NCBI RefSeq assembly: GCF_024679245.1
Contig: NC_090191.1
Span: forward strand, 36,933,638-36,997,637
Reading direction: 5' to 3'
From: Pseudorasbora parva
Lineage: Eukaryota; Chordata; Actinopteri; Cypriniformes; Gobionidae
Length of the DNA: 64,000 bases
The notes below the pieces were generated by a model. It had not been told where the DNA came from. It worked only from the letters and a program-made list of their open reading frames with translations, and searched no databases. A program made the position numbers and the translations under genes. Positions 43,277 through 55,319 of this stretch are shown here, piece after piece (the stretch's first letter is position 1; each line of letters starts with the position of its first letter).

Positions 43277-44864
43277 TAGGGATGTCAACGATTAATCGAT
43301 GATCGATTAATTGTCGATAAGACATTTGATCGATAAGACTTATCGATCATCGATTAAGCAGGGTCATGCGCGTGCGTGAGGAAACGGGAGGAAAAATGAT
43401 GCGAGCGTGCCCGAGTTCTATTTGGAACCATTTTACAGCTGGAGTCACACCTTCATCATGACTGCAAGCTTGCATGTGCATTCGCAGCCTTTTGTTTTGT
43501 GCAAATGTAAGTTGTAATATTGTGTTTATTTTGTGCAGGCCTATCTTTAGCTGATTTATCTCATAAGGATGCATTTGGTTAATAATTAACGTTAGAGGTG
43601 AGCGGTAGTAAAAGCGTGGCGGTGATCAGCTTCAGCGTGCAGCTCCAACAGCAATGCACAGCTAATAATGACTATGATTGGGACTGTCATGTTACAACAT
43701 TAATGAGAACACTATTGTAGCCTAATAAAACATTGTGATTGTTAATTATTTGGGTTTATTTGCCGTGTTTCATTGCGTTGATCCAGGAAGAGCGCATGCA
43801 CAACATGAGTCACGCATTCTGACTCGCGCATGTAACTTAGTTCACTTGTGCATTCGCATCAGATTGTGCTGAAGTAATTTGTAATATTACATTTATTTTG
43901 TGACGTAATATATGTGATCAGTCATATAGGATGCGTTTCTTTCAAGCGAAATAAAACGCACTAACAAATGGCTGCAGTCAGTGGTGGCTACCGGTTTTCA
44001 TTCAGTGCTTCTGCTTTAGCGCATGCAGAGCAATGCATAATAACGATGATTGGGACGATCATATTATATAACAGAAATGAGAACACTATTTTAATAAATG
44101 GTTGTAAAGTCATTGGGTTTAGGTGCTGTGTTCAGAGCGTTGTTCCTAGAGCACGTGAACACCACGCGTCTCCCATTCTGAATATGAATATCAGCAACTC
44201 AATTCAAGTTCACTTGTCCATTCGCATCATTTTGTTAAGATATATAATTTGTAATATTTTGTTAACTTTATATAAATCTGATTAATCTCATATAGGAAGC
44301 TTTTTGTTGAGTTAAATAACGTGCTAGCAAAGCTTCAGTGTAACTTACCAGTGTTGATTCAGCGCATCAGCTTCAGCTCGTGCAGTTCAAACAGCAACGC
44401 GCAACTAATAATAACTATGATTGGGACTGTCACATTACATAACATTAATGAAAACAATATTTTAATAAATCGTTTTGAATTAACTGGGTTTAGGTGACGT
44501 TTCAGCACGTTGCTCTTGCAAGTGCGTCCACAAATTCTGAATAACAGATCTGAGGCGGCGTTCGTGTTGTGTTACATGTTATATTTGGTAATTAAATAAG
44601 TAGCCTAATGTAATTAAATTATAAATAACATCGACTAATTTTACAATCCCATAGCCCTTTGTTTAGATAAAAATCCTTATCATTCATTTGGTGAAGAATA
44701 TGGCGTTTTGAGCAGCATTGCACATAGGCCTACTGTCATGCTGTCGGCTATAAGCCACTGCTGTAGACGCATATTTCAGTATTATGGTTAACGATTAATC
44801 GATTAATTGATCGTTAATTTAAACGACGATCGATCATGGGAATTTGTGAAAATTGACATCCCTA
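43277..44864. mobile_element. hAT-type element with exact 8-bp target duplication
   Basis: Ends TAGGGATGTCAACGATTAAT and AAAATTGACATCCCTA, bordered on both sides by AAAGCCAT (43269-43276 and 44865-44872), an exact 8-bp duplication typical of hAT. Length 1588 bp. No hAT transposase frame was recognised. Instead the interior holds three imperfect tandem units of about 371 bp, marked by GATTGGGAC at 43676, 44048 and 44419. Confidence 0.88.
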
Positions 44865-45230
44865 AAAGCCATACATGTTTGAGCCTCCAGAGCCAGAAAC
44901 AAACTTAGAGGACATTGACATATTCGATAACCAACATCATCCCCCTCGATCTGCAACAGAATGGTCCATGCTTTTTCCCTCTCCGTTTTATGCAATTTAG
45001 CTAGCTATGTAAGTATCGTAAACGTAGCCAAATAAAGTTAGGCTAGCAATAAAAAACATAGAATAAAGTGTATTTTGCCACTTTATAGTCACATATCAAA
45101 CTAAAAGATACAATAGAGATATTACAGATACAATATATACAGGTTTACAGATATAATAGTTGAAATCACTTGTCTAAGGAATCATATTGATGTAACTTAT
45201 ATAAACAAAACAAAATCACGTAAGAGGGTT

Positions 45231-45285
45231 GCAGGATTTAGTTACTGTGGACTAAATCCTGCTAAAATTTAGTTACTGTGGACTA
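45231..45285. repeat. Small hairpin plus direct repeat
   Basis: 45231-45242 and 45251-45262 are perfect 12-bp inverted arms with an 8-nt loop. ATTTAGTTACTGTGGACTA is then repeated directly at 45237 and 45267. Confidence 0.85.
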
Positions 45286-45430
45286 ATGTTACCTGCTGTA
45301 ATTATAACATAAGCACACAGGAAACTTACACTCATTGGTGGGCACGTAACGTTATTGCAGATGATGTCGGCACCGGCTGTTGGCGAAATGGGAGGATGAA
45401 TGCGGGAGATAGTCGGTTCAGCCCCATTCA

Positions 45431-45640
45431 CTAGTAACAGCGATTATGAGTGAATCCCAGTCGTCTCCGACGAAAGTTTATAAAACTATCCTGTGTAAAA
45501 TGATCACTATAGAGGCGGTTGTTGGTGGTGATCCTCAGCTCTCCATCAAAGTGGCTCTTCACAAAATGAATCCACCTCTTCTTGATATGATCGTTTTTTG
45601 GGTAAGGACACTGGTCACTTAAATAAGGACACTGGTCTGT
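45431..45640 (-). pseudogene. THAP-domain remnant
   Basis: A minus-strand open frame contains KKRWIHFVKSHFDGELRITT followed by NNRLYSDHFTQDSFINF. This spacing matches the second half of the THAP zinc-binding DNA-binding domain found in THAP proteins and P-element-like transposases. In the usual LCS..HF signature the Cys is Tyr here, so a zinc ligand is lost. No upstream CxxxC with a proper start and no downstream domain were found. Likely a relic, possibly of a P-like transposon. Confidence 0.6.
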
Positions 45641-46027
45641 TTTGTAAGTTGCTACATCCAGGTAACGCATTTCCGTAACGAAGGCATAGCTAGCTAGCAA
45701 ACTGTAGGCTATAAGTATTCGCGATTCAGCAGCAAACTGATGCGAATGTACTCTAGTCATAGGCTCTAGTTATAGAGCCTCAGTGGCTCCAGTGCATTAT
45801 CGACAGTAGAGGCGGGGCCAGGATAAGAGGCTCCAGTGCGTCATCGAGCCACCGCTTTAGCCCCGCCAAGAAAATCCGGAGCATAGCAATGGTGAAAAAC
45901 TGTTTGACAGTCTAACTCTACAATTTAGTACTTCACAGTTCACAGTCTTTGCAATGTGTTTTAGCAATACATTTCTAACATTTATAATGTGTTTAGAATT
46001 TTTTTTTGTATAATTGCCTTAGATACA

Positions 46028-46520
46028 TAACCTAGAAATCTAGACGCACCCTAGCGGCAGCAAATTTAATCTGCCCGCGAGTGTCGTCTAGCAACTCTCA
46101 ATACCCTTCTGAGCTGTATTCGCCTAACTCTTGCCGGACCAATCACATCGTGTATAGAGTCGGTGGGCGGGGCCATAATGAGGAAGGCCGAGTTGCGTTT
46201 GCGTGCTTCTAGTAAACAGCTCTGATCGCGACTCTGGAAGACTTGCAGTTAAGCTTTTCTCTGAGAAAAGAACAAAGAACGGCACTGAAGTCATTCTTAA
46301 AAAGGGAAGATGTGTTCGGAGTTTTGCCGACCGGATACGGCGAATGTTTAATCTATCAACGAGCTCTGTTTCACCTTCGTTGCTCTGGTTGGTGTAGCGC
46401 TATCCTATCGCGTGCAGAGGGAGTTTGAAAGACAACTGTTTATCCCGCCCCTCGGATTGAGCCCTGTCTATGGTAAGTTTCCAGACCAAACATCTTGATG
46501 TGGGTCTGGCTTGTAAGGCT
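46028..46520 (+). mobile_element. Unnamed repeat family A, second full-length copy
   Basis: Runs from CCTAGAAATCTAGACGCACC to GGCTTGTAAGGCTAGCC, the inverse orientation of the 25-kb copy. Internal CTCTGAGAAAAGAAC and GTCTGGAAACTTACC-like segments are shared. No clear target duplication. Confidence 0.72.
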
Positions 46521-49005
46521 AGCCTTTACAGGGACTTTAACTAAAACGAGTTGATACCTCTCTCGTCTCAGTGCGTGCACTTAATCACTCTGACGCGCGG
46601 TGACATTCTGATAACATCTCCCCCTCCCCCTCCCCCCTATTGACAGAAATGAGAGGGGGAGGAGGAGATGTGAGGGAGGATTTTTCAGGCGTGACTTTTT
46701 ACTACGGAGTTGAAGTACTCTCAAAAGTGCTATTCCGCGATTATTTCTAATAATCAGAAGAAGGTCTTAAACGCAGATGTTTAGATGACGAGCAGAACTC
46801 TTACATGGGATTTTCATTATTCTGAATATTCGCTAATAAGTTTGGTTATACCACACTCCGTTACCGGCCATTGTTATCATCTACTCGTATCAAATGAAAA
46901 ATAAATTTTTATGAACATACTGAATATTATCCGGCACCATAATAAACATCCCAACGGTGGGCTTATGCAACTGCCTTTTACTGAAAATTTAGTTCACTAA
47001 TCACTATAGTCTAGCACTAATTCAATAGACTGCAGTTTGTCAATCTAAAAACCAACGGTGTCCGGTTTCTAAGGATCATATCACTTCCAATCCAGATTTT
47101 CAGAGGAACAATTTAACATGATTTGAAGATTCCAAAACACCCAATTACCAACCAAACAACAAAGCATCTCATCTGTATAAAAAGACGTTTACACTTCACG
47201 CTATCAGAAAACACATTAGACAACCACATGCCCTGAAGAAGCTAGATAGAGGGATGAAATGGAACAGTTTATTAAGAAGACCAAAATAAAAGCGTAAAGT
47301 GCGCGTGGGAGTGTGAGAAAGCGAGAATAAGAGTGAGAGACGCTTTTTTTGTGACAAAAAAAATGGGCCATGCATAATCAGCATGATCTGCACCACAATA
47401 AAGACAGTGAAGTACAAAGGACTCAGAAGCGACAAAGGCCATGTAACCCTGCTCCTCTGTCACAACACACTAACACAACGTGAAACTGTATCATGAGCTT
47501 CATCTGGGTGAGGCATGGACCCATTGTCATCATGTTACATTCACTATCATCATCAAAAGCACAACTAGAGCACACAGAGAATCAACGGCGTGCCTATATC
47601 TTATATACCCAACATTTATCATCGCTATCACCATGTGGGTCACATTACATGCAGCCTCCCCAGACTGAAATCAGCCAAGCCACAGTCCCCAATTTGGGTC
47701 ATCCATGCAACAGCTGCATGCCAGGCTGTGGAACGCACCCTCATTTCCATCTTAAGAGCTCCTGATTGAGAAATAGACATCATCCCTTGGATGGCAAACC
47801 TCTAAATTGGCCACCGGCTGCATCCAAACGAGGCACGTACTCAATCCATGCATGCATGTCTGCTCATTTGCGCCATTCAATGCACGCACATTTTCATCCG
47901 CTGCACTTGCTTGACTCACACAAATAGCCCTGGCATAACAGAGGGCATATGAAGTTGGCACCACACTGATGTTCTCTACGCTCAAGTGTTTTAAAAGCAA
48001 CCCCTTTTGCTCTGCTGGAGGGCAGGAAAACATTTGTCCACGTTCACGATTCATTAAACCCATCAACACATTTTCCAGTGTTACGAAGTCACCTGTGGCT
48101 TGCCTTGAGAATGTGTAGATGACAACTAAATCTGAGGTTTGTCTAGTAACCTATTTAAAAATAGTGATTAATAATGTTAAGTGTTGACATTATAAATAGC
48201 CTTCATGCTGTCTTTACACTTCATCAAATGTAATAATATTTAAAGGGTTTGATATAACAAATTACTCTTAAAAATTCTCATAGAAATCATGATCACAAAG
48301 AAAACATGCTATTGATCACCTTTATGAATAAGTAACTGATTGATAATAGTTGTAAAATTGTAAGAGTGTTGTAACAGTAATAATATTTTTGGATGATTAC
48401 CATTCTACCAAACAAATATAGGCCTATAATTATTATATACGCGTTTCTGAGTAAAAACAACAAACTATCAAGAACTTTTGGAAACTTTTCCAGGGAATAA
48501 AACGTTATTTAAATGGCCAAATATGGGATTAAATGGGTTAAGAGGTCTATCAGGCTTGGAAGTGCACTAACACGCATAACTGGTTCAAATGAACAGCTTG
48601 TAATATATGTTTATTCAACACAATAATTTAATGTCAGTATCATTATTCTATTTGTGGAAAGACAAACGTAAAACAAAACTACAAAAATCTAAGACTGTCA
48701 AGGTTGTTATTTAACCAGGTGGTGGAATTTGGTACTAGTCAAAGCTTAAATAAACAGTTCTAAGCAACGGTTTTGCTTTTCTTTTATAGCTAAACCAACG
48801 GCAACATTTAATCGCAACATATAGTTCGTGTTGACAAAACAACCGTCGATTATAAACAACATTTAATCAGATTACTCGACCAAAACACACTCCTCAAACC
48901 CAGGCAGTTTTGTTCGTTAAACATAAGTGACAAACATCACATTGGCGTCGCGTTCACCTTCCGCTTAAAGCGAAAATGATCGTTGCAAGACGCAAAGCCA
49001 CTCAC

Positions 49006-49270
49006 CAGAGACGGTAAACGTTGTTTGGACGCGAGTCCCTGCCCTCGCCTGCTTCTCGGAGGCCGGATGCCGTCTTTCCACTCTCCGCCAACACACACGC
49101 CGCCTTTCCGACGAAAAACACAGCCTCACCCGAGCTATGTCGGTCAAACTTTAGCTGGTATCCTCAGTAGAACAGGTCGGAGGAGCTTCGCGTGCGGTTC
49201 ACTATGGCGAACGTTTCCCTGGAGCGTACGGTGCTCGAGGCCGGGAGGGGTGCTGCTTCTACCCGTCTAT
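49006..49270 (-). other. cdk17: cdk17 5'-UTR exon 1 and CpG-rich promoter block
   Basis: Sequence from about 48,950 to 49,330 is abruptly GC- and CpG-rich compared with its AT-rich surroundings. On the minus strand a good donor (CTG then GTGAGT) lies with the exon ending at 49006. No ATG-initiated frame that would join to exon 2 was noticed, so this is called a non-coding first exon. No TATA box is obvious, as expected for a CpG-island promoter. The transcription start (upper limit given) is a guess; only the donor is seen directly. It could in principle be an unrelated CpG island, but no other gene start lies nearby. Confidence 0.6.
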
Positions 49271-49329
49271 TGACGCCTCCGCCTAGGGGTGACATCGGAG
49301 GAAGAGGAAAGCCTTCTTGCACAATTATT

Positions 49330-50159
49330 TGAACATTACACTGATATGTAACTTGACAAACAGCGCTACCTGGAGTCAAATGGGCGCTATGAAACATCTT
49401 ATCTCGTGTTGTGGCGTCGTGGTTAACGGCAGATTTGATAACCAAAAGGTTATAGGTTGTTTGAAGAACATAAATTGGATAATTTTTTATTTTATTTAGT
49501 TAATTTTTAATCCTTCTGGGTCCCAGGAATAGACTTTTGTCCTCTGTAGCGGACATTATATTTTAGTGCATTTCTCTGCCATGCTTGTCACAGTTTTAAA
49601 CCTGGATGTCCTGTAAAGAGCACATCCGGGGCTTTCCAGAGATACCAAAATGTTTGGAGGTTTCACCAGGACAACAACTTCTTTAAAAACTCTTATGAAA
49701 ATATGATAATATTTTGTAATTATAATTTAAATCAGATTAATTTTCAAATTGTTTGTTATAAATCAACATTTCAGGAAAATGTTACGGGGTTTCTAATCAA
49801 AATATGATTTTCTGTTACAAAACGGCATTGATTTCATAAATGTCCACTGTAATGGACGCCAGGATAAGAAACATGTTTATCAGGCATTCTGTGAGACAAG
49901 TTAATAGGGAAATAAATAACATATCAATATATTCCTATTAAATATTAGATATTATTATGAAAATGTTACCAATTATCACACTTCTATTTCTACTTCTATA
50001 AGACATTACTATGCAAATTGGATGCAGTGTATATAGTTTAATGCATTGTATTAAATGGGAAAATACAAGTATGGCCATTTTACCCACATGCTGCATAAAG
50101 TAACATGGTATATCACGTTGAGATTTTCTTTCAAATGTAAAGTGCTTTATAAATCAAAT

Positions 50160-50195
<36 letters not shown>

Positions 50196-51158
50196 CAATG
50201 TATTCCGTTATATCGTTCATAACATCTTTCAGAATCATCTTTGAAGTTTGTTTTTAAAAAATCCTGAAACCTAAAAATTAATTGGTGAATTTAAAATAAA
50301 TCACCTTGTTTTACCTATGCAATTTCATGTCATTTTATTATGCTATATAGTCCTAATGTCAACTGCAAAGGACATATATGAATAAAATATACTTTTTCAA
50401 AATGTTTTGATTGTCATCATTTAAAATGCAGTAATGGTTAACATTTCTTTGTATGACTCTTACCCTATTCATATAAAAATTGCTTTTGTCTTTAGATTTT
50501 TTAAATTCTTGAGACAAACCTCAAAATTGTCCTGTACTGTGACTGTCTCAAGCATGGTTCAATAAATTACAACTTTTATAAATTAAAAAGAAAAGCATAA
50601 ATGTAAATACATACACCAGGCATAATTTTAGTAGTCTATTTTAGTGAAATACAATAATTTTTTTATTCTAAATATTTCTAAAAGCGTGGGAACTTATATG
50701 TTCTCACTGAAAACCATGTCCTCTGACAAATTCTGATTTTAAATCGGGCAATTCCACTGACAAGTTTAATTAGTTGAAGGACCACATTCAAGACTTTGTC
50801 TCAGAATTGTTTAAATATTTAACTTTTTTTGAACCACTAACTGTTAATTTCTGTTGTCCTTTGGTGCGACATCCCTATATTCTTAATTCTTTCTGTCACA
50901 CCATAGGACACATTTCAGTAAGAACACTCAAAAAAACTACAGTAAACACTTTTATGTTGTTATGATGTTACTATCTATAAAAAATCCCAATGAAGAAATA
51001 CATTACTACAATTCCATTGTGGTACAGCGTTGTCAAATGGCAACACACCTATTTTTCCATAGTGGTACAGCGTTGCCATATGGAAGCACTTCAACAGCTG
51101 TCATCCATGTGAGGGTGACCGTAGGAAAGAGTGTTTTGGAGGGACATTTAAATTTGAC
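49330..51158. other. Intergenic, AT-rich
   Basis: Between the cdk17 CpG block and the next repeat. Includes an (ATT)n run at 50160-50192 preceded by AAAGTGCTTTATAAATCAAA, which resembles a LINE-like tail. No exon recognised. Confidence 0.45.
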
Positions 51159-51818
51159 TTAAAGGTGCAGTGTGTAATATTTATGAATATCTATTGACAG
51201 AAATGCACTATAATAGATACGTCAGAAGTGTATAAAGACCTTACATAATGAGCCATTATGTTTTTATTACCTTAGAATGAGCCATTATGTTTTTATTACC
51301 TTAGAATGATCCATTTCTATGTACATACACCCTCTTAGGCCTTGACCCAAATGGCACCCAAAACTCTTGCGGTCTTCCTATAAGTCCACACTTTCATGAC
51401 GTAATGCTGCTTTGACTATCAGGAAGAAGTCCACATTGAGGGCGCATATCGACCGCAAAGGGGAACTCATGAGCACCCTTTTGAGACCTAAAATGACAAA
51501 TGGGACACCCTACTGTCTCTAGGACTTAATGGACCAGCGCACGTGACAGCCATTGTAAGTCCACAAGACCAAAAGTTCATATGAAGTGTGTCATGTGGGA
51601 CAGGGCCTGTAGTCACCATTTTGCACAGTTTCTACAGTAGCCCTAGATGGACAAACTTCTCTACAGAGCGCTAGCTACTCTCTTCTGTCTCAGACGACGA
51701 CATCTTTGTCCTGTGTCAGCTACCGTAGCTTCTCCATGTGTTTTCGAAAGGGAGGGGTGAGTGGTATTTGGATGCAATTTGCAACCTTTCCGCTAAAATT
51801 TACACAGTGCACCTTTAA
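51159..51818. mobile_element. TTAA-flanked element, GGTGCAGTGTG type, copy 2
   Basis: Ends TTAAAGGTGCAGTGTGTAAT and CACAGTGCACCTTTAA. Longer than copy 1 at 34.8 kb owing to extra sequence around 51330-51610. It contains a 29-bp tandem duplication (51250-51307). Confidence 0.82.
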
Positions 51819-52469
51819 AAACAACACATCATTGGTTGTAAATCATTTTCTATAAATGAGTAGAAATATGATTGCCATATGGCAACCATAAAGAGGTAAA
51901 TTTTTTAATGGTTTTTTTCTGAGTTCATGTTTTTACATCTCTGGTAATTGTTTCCATGTCCTGTCCGTTTGGGGTGAAACACTATCAATAATAGCTTTCA
52001 GTAAAAATAAAGAGTATTACTTTATAGAGGACAAGTCACCCCTTTTTACTTCAGTAAATATTTCTCAGGGTAGGTTTATATTTAAGGTTAATTTCTTTAC
52101 GCCTTAAAGTATAAAAAATGCTTCTAAACATTTCCGTCCTTTGCACAATGTCACTCATACGGGGAAAGGAAAGGCCAATATATTGAAAGTTGGGGGAAAA
52201 AACTCTATGTCCAATTGTGTAACTCTGTGAGTTGCTAAGATAGCCCATGCATGTGGAAATGTCCTTTTGTGCCCTGTTTTTTTCTGAAATGCTCAACAGG
52301 TCATTTCATAATTCCTCCAATAGTTGAAAATAAAGTGTTAGAGGTTAAACTCATGGACTGGTGGCCAATCTCCACTGATTTTATACAATCAGCAAGAGTG
52401 TGAAGTTTGAATTAGCAGAGCAATAGCACAGCTGTACATAAAATATTGCAATCCGCACAACATAATGGG

Positions 52470-53430
52470 CAGTGGTGGACAAAGTACACAACTTCATTAC
52501 TTGAGTAAAAATAAAAGTAAAAGTACTACTGGTAAAATATTACTCTGTTACAAGTGAAAGTTGTAAAAACAGGTTTTTACTGTAAAAAAAAAAAAATTGC
52601 TCCAATTGAAAATTTTCAAGTGACTGGTCACATCTAAATTTTTCAGTTAGCCAAATTGAATTCCTGTGATTTAAATTGCATCGATTCACAGAATTTCAAT
52701 TTGGCCAACTGAAAAATGTATTAATTCACAGAATTTCAGTTCGGCCAAGTGAAAAATGTAGATGTGATCAGTCACTAGAAAATTTTCAATTGGAGCAATT
52801 TTTTTTTTTTTTACAGTAAAAACCTGTTTTTACAACTTTCACTTGTAACAGAGTAATATTTTACCAGTAGTACTTTTACTTTTATTTTTATATTGAAAGT
52901 AAAAGTGCAGTAAAGTTTTCAAAAGTACTTAAATATCTAAAGTACATTTCCTTTTTTATGTCAACACATTATTTTATTATTGTTGCATTGTCGTATAAAT
53001 GCATACCATCATGATTTAAGCCAGTCAGTGATGCTCCATCCGACATACTAGTAGTTACTGTAATTTAATTAAAAGTAAAGGATTACTCTTTTTTTCCCTG
53101 TAATTTAATTAGTTACCTCTGATGTAATTTAACACATTTTAAAGTCTAACTTTAAAATGCTTGTTTTTGTATCCTTAAATTTGTAATACTTAGGTCAGTT
53201 AATAAGAATAATTTATGTTGTTTTATATTATTTATTTGAATGAATTGAGTCATATCATGTCTATCATTGAATAACTTAACTTAGTCGAGATTGATTTAGA
53301 AAATAATTATTAATAAGTGATTAAATACTTTTTGGAGAGAGTAATTTGTACAGTAATTTAATTACACTATTGAAGAGGCAATTCATAAATAATAATTAAC
53401 TACATTTTAGAGTAACTTACCCAACACTGC
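52470..53430. mobile_element. hAT-like repeat cluster
   Basis: Begins CAGTGGTGGACAAAGTAC and ends AGTAACTTACCCAACACTG, the two end types seen in teleost hAT repeats. Flanking 8-mers do not match, so these may be two overlapping or nested elements. It contains the fold-back at 52506-52890. Confidence 0.5.
52506..52890. repeat. Long fold-back (inverted repeat), about 385 bp
   Basis: Outer arms of about 110 bp (52506-52620 and 52779-52890) are almost exact reverse complements. Landmarks AAAGTACTACTGGTAAAATA and TATTTTACCAGTAGTACTTT mark the pair. Weaker pairing continues inward around AATTTCAATTTGGCCAACTG. Confidence 0.9.
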
Positions 53431-53810
53431 ATTCAAACAAACTTAAACTAATTTAAATACTTGAATAAGCTAGACTTAGAAAGCCCTTTTACAAAGCTGC
53501 TGTCACTTTAAGGCCGAATGCACAGATCCTATACACTGATACACATCCGATATCCTACAAACTGTTTACTTTCACTTAATCCTCAGCCAGTGGATTTTTG
53601 GGTTTTTAATTCAACAAAATCAAAAATGTTACTCAACAGATGTTTACTTCATTCCAATTACAAGCAATATAAATAGCATATATGGTTAATACTTTCTCTT
53701 TACCTTTGTTAGATCACATTTAAGAATTGCAACCTTGTGTGGGAACGGCAGGGGTAGAAACAAAACTCACTCTTGTAGCTACTCTCTCACACTTACAAAC
53801 AATCTCTCTC

Positions 53811-53989
<179 letters not shown>

Positions 53990-54007
53990 CACTGTGTTTT
54001 CAGAAAC

Positions 54008-54210
54008 CTATCAGAACTTATCAGAACCAGCATTAACTTCTTGAGCAATTAGAGCTAGAGCAGCTCGTCTGTTTGATCAGACCACATGTGCCAGCCTTCA
54101 CTCCCCACGAGCATCAATGAGCCTTGGCCACCCATGACCCTGTCGCCAGTTCACCACTGTTCCTTACTTGGACCACTTTTGATAGATACTGACCACTGCA
54201 GACTGGGAAG
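54008..54210 (-). pseudogene. Tc1-like transposase fragment
   Basis: Strongly similar to 13600-13800 (shared AACCAGCATTAACTTCTTGA, CAGCTCGTCTGTTTGAT, ATGAGCCTTGG). It is cut off on the left by the AC microsatellite and degenerate on the right after the CTGCAGACTGGGAA segment. No terminal repeats remain. Confidence 0.8.
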
Positions 54211-54614
54211 AGTTAAGACTACACAGTTTTGGAGATGCACAATTGCAATCATGCAAATGAGTCACAGTGACAAACTTCAAGAACAGAAATTTCTTTCTTG
54301 CATTCAAATTCTTGGAATTGTGTGATTGTGTTGGTGACAAAGTTCATGTAATTTTGAAAATGTGTAATGCTTATTCCAGGAATGGCCCAAAAAGAAGAAT
54401 AAAGACAGAACGAAAGTCATGTCTAACAAAAAAATTATTACCATTCATCACTGTGGCACTGATGGTGAGTATGAGGTAACTCACACTTTCAGTTTATATC
54501 AGAAGTCCACAAATCACTTTAAGACATAATAGAAGCTTTATGTGAGGAAAAATATGAAATATCACAGACAAAGTTTTTGTCCTTTTTTTTAAATTTATAT
54601 ATTAGTAAATATAT

Positions 54615-54764
<150 letters not shown>

Positions 54765-55197
54765 CATGAAATTGATACATGAAATGTTTCGAATTTCAAA
54801 GCTTTTTTGATTATTTTTCAAATAGGCATGACAAACTGAACCATTATTGCATAATACCACATAAACACTTAAGACGTATTAAAATATAATATATATTATT
54901 GTTTGTAAATTAAGATATGTTTTCAGGTAATTTATACATTAATTTATACATTTTTTAAAAATGTTTTTAGGTAAATTAAAAAGTTACTGCACAACATAAA
55001 TTGTATTTAATTAGTATTTAAAATTGCACTGCTAAGCAACACAAAACATAGACAATCAGTCAAAAGGTTTGATAAGGAAGTTCTCAAGATTCGAAATGAA
55101 CATTTTATTTAGGGAATTAATGTATACAGTCAGAATCAAAAAGGACGATGATGCAGCATCTACTGTCGCAATTCCGCATTAGCTAATAAACTGCCCC

Positions 55198-55205
55198 TAT
55201 AAAAG
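55198..55205 (+). promoter_or_regulatory. TATA box of the TenA-like gene
   Basis: TATAAAAG, 78 bases before the ATG. That spacing allows a start site near 55228 and a 5'-UTR of about 45-50 bases. Only the motif and spacing are seen. Confidence 0.7.
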
Positions 55206-55275
55206 ATGTGGTTAACTGCAGAAATAACAGTACAGATCAGAGCTGAAGACAATAGCACTACAACATCCAAGAAAG

Positions 55276-55319
55276 ATGAAGACCTCGACCCTTCTGTGTC
55301 TCTGTTTTTTAAGTTTTAG
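55276..55319 (+). CDS. TenA-like gene exon 1 (signal peptide)
   Basis: ATG at 55276 encodes 14 residues plus two bases of a Ser codon. The donor is AG then GTGAGC. Reading through gives a stop at once, so splicing is required. This ATG is chosen because it yields a classical signal peptide and lies at the expected distance from the TATA box. Confidence 0.87.

Larger units (their letters stand above)
17862..49005 (-). other. cdk17: cdk17 intron 1 (about 31 kb), repeat-filled
   Basis: Defined by the 5'-UTR exon donor and exon 2 acceptor. No coding exon of another gene was recognised inside. Stretches 19.0-21.4, 29.3-34.1, 40.0-42.3 and 46.6-48.9 kb hold no feature I can name beyond low-complexity AT-rich runs. 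The remaining parts are described separately. Confidence 0.6.
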
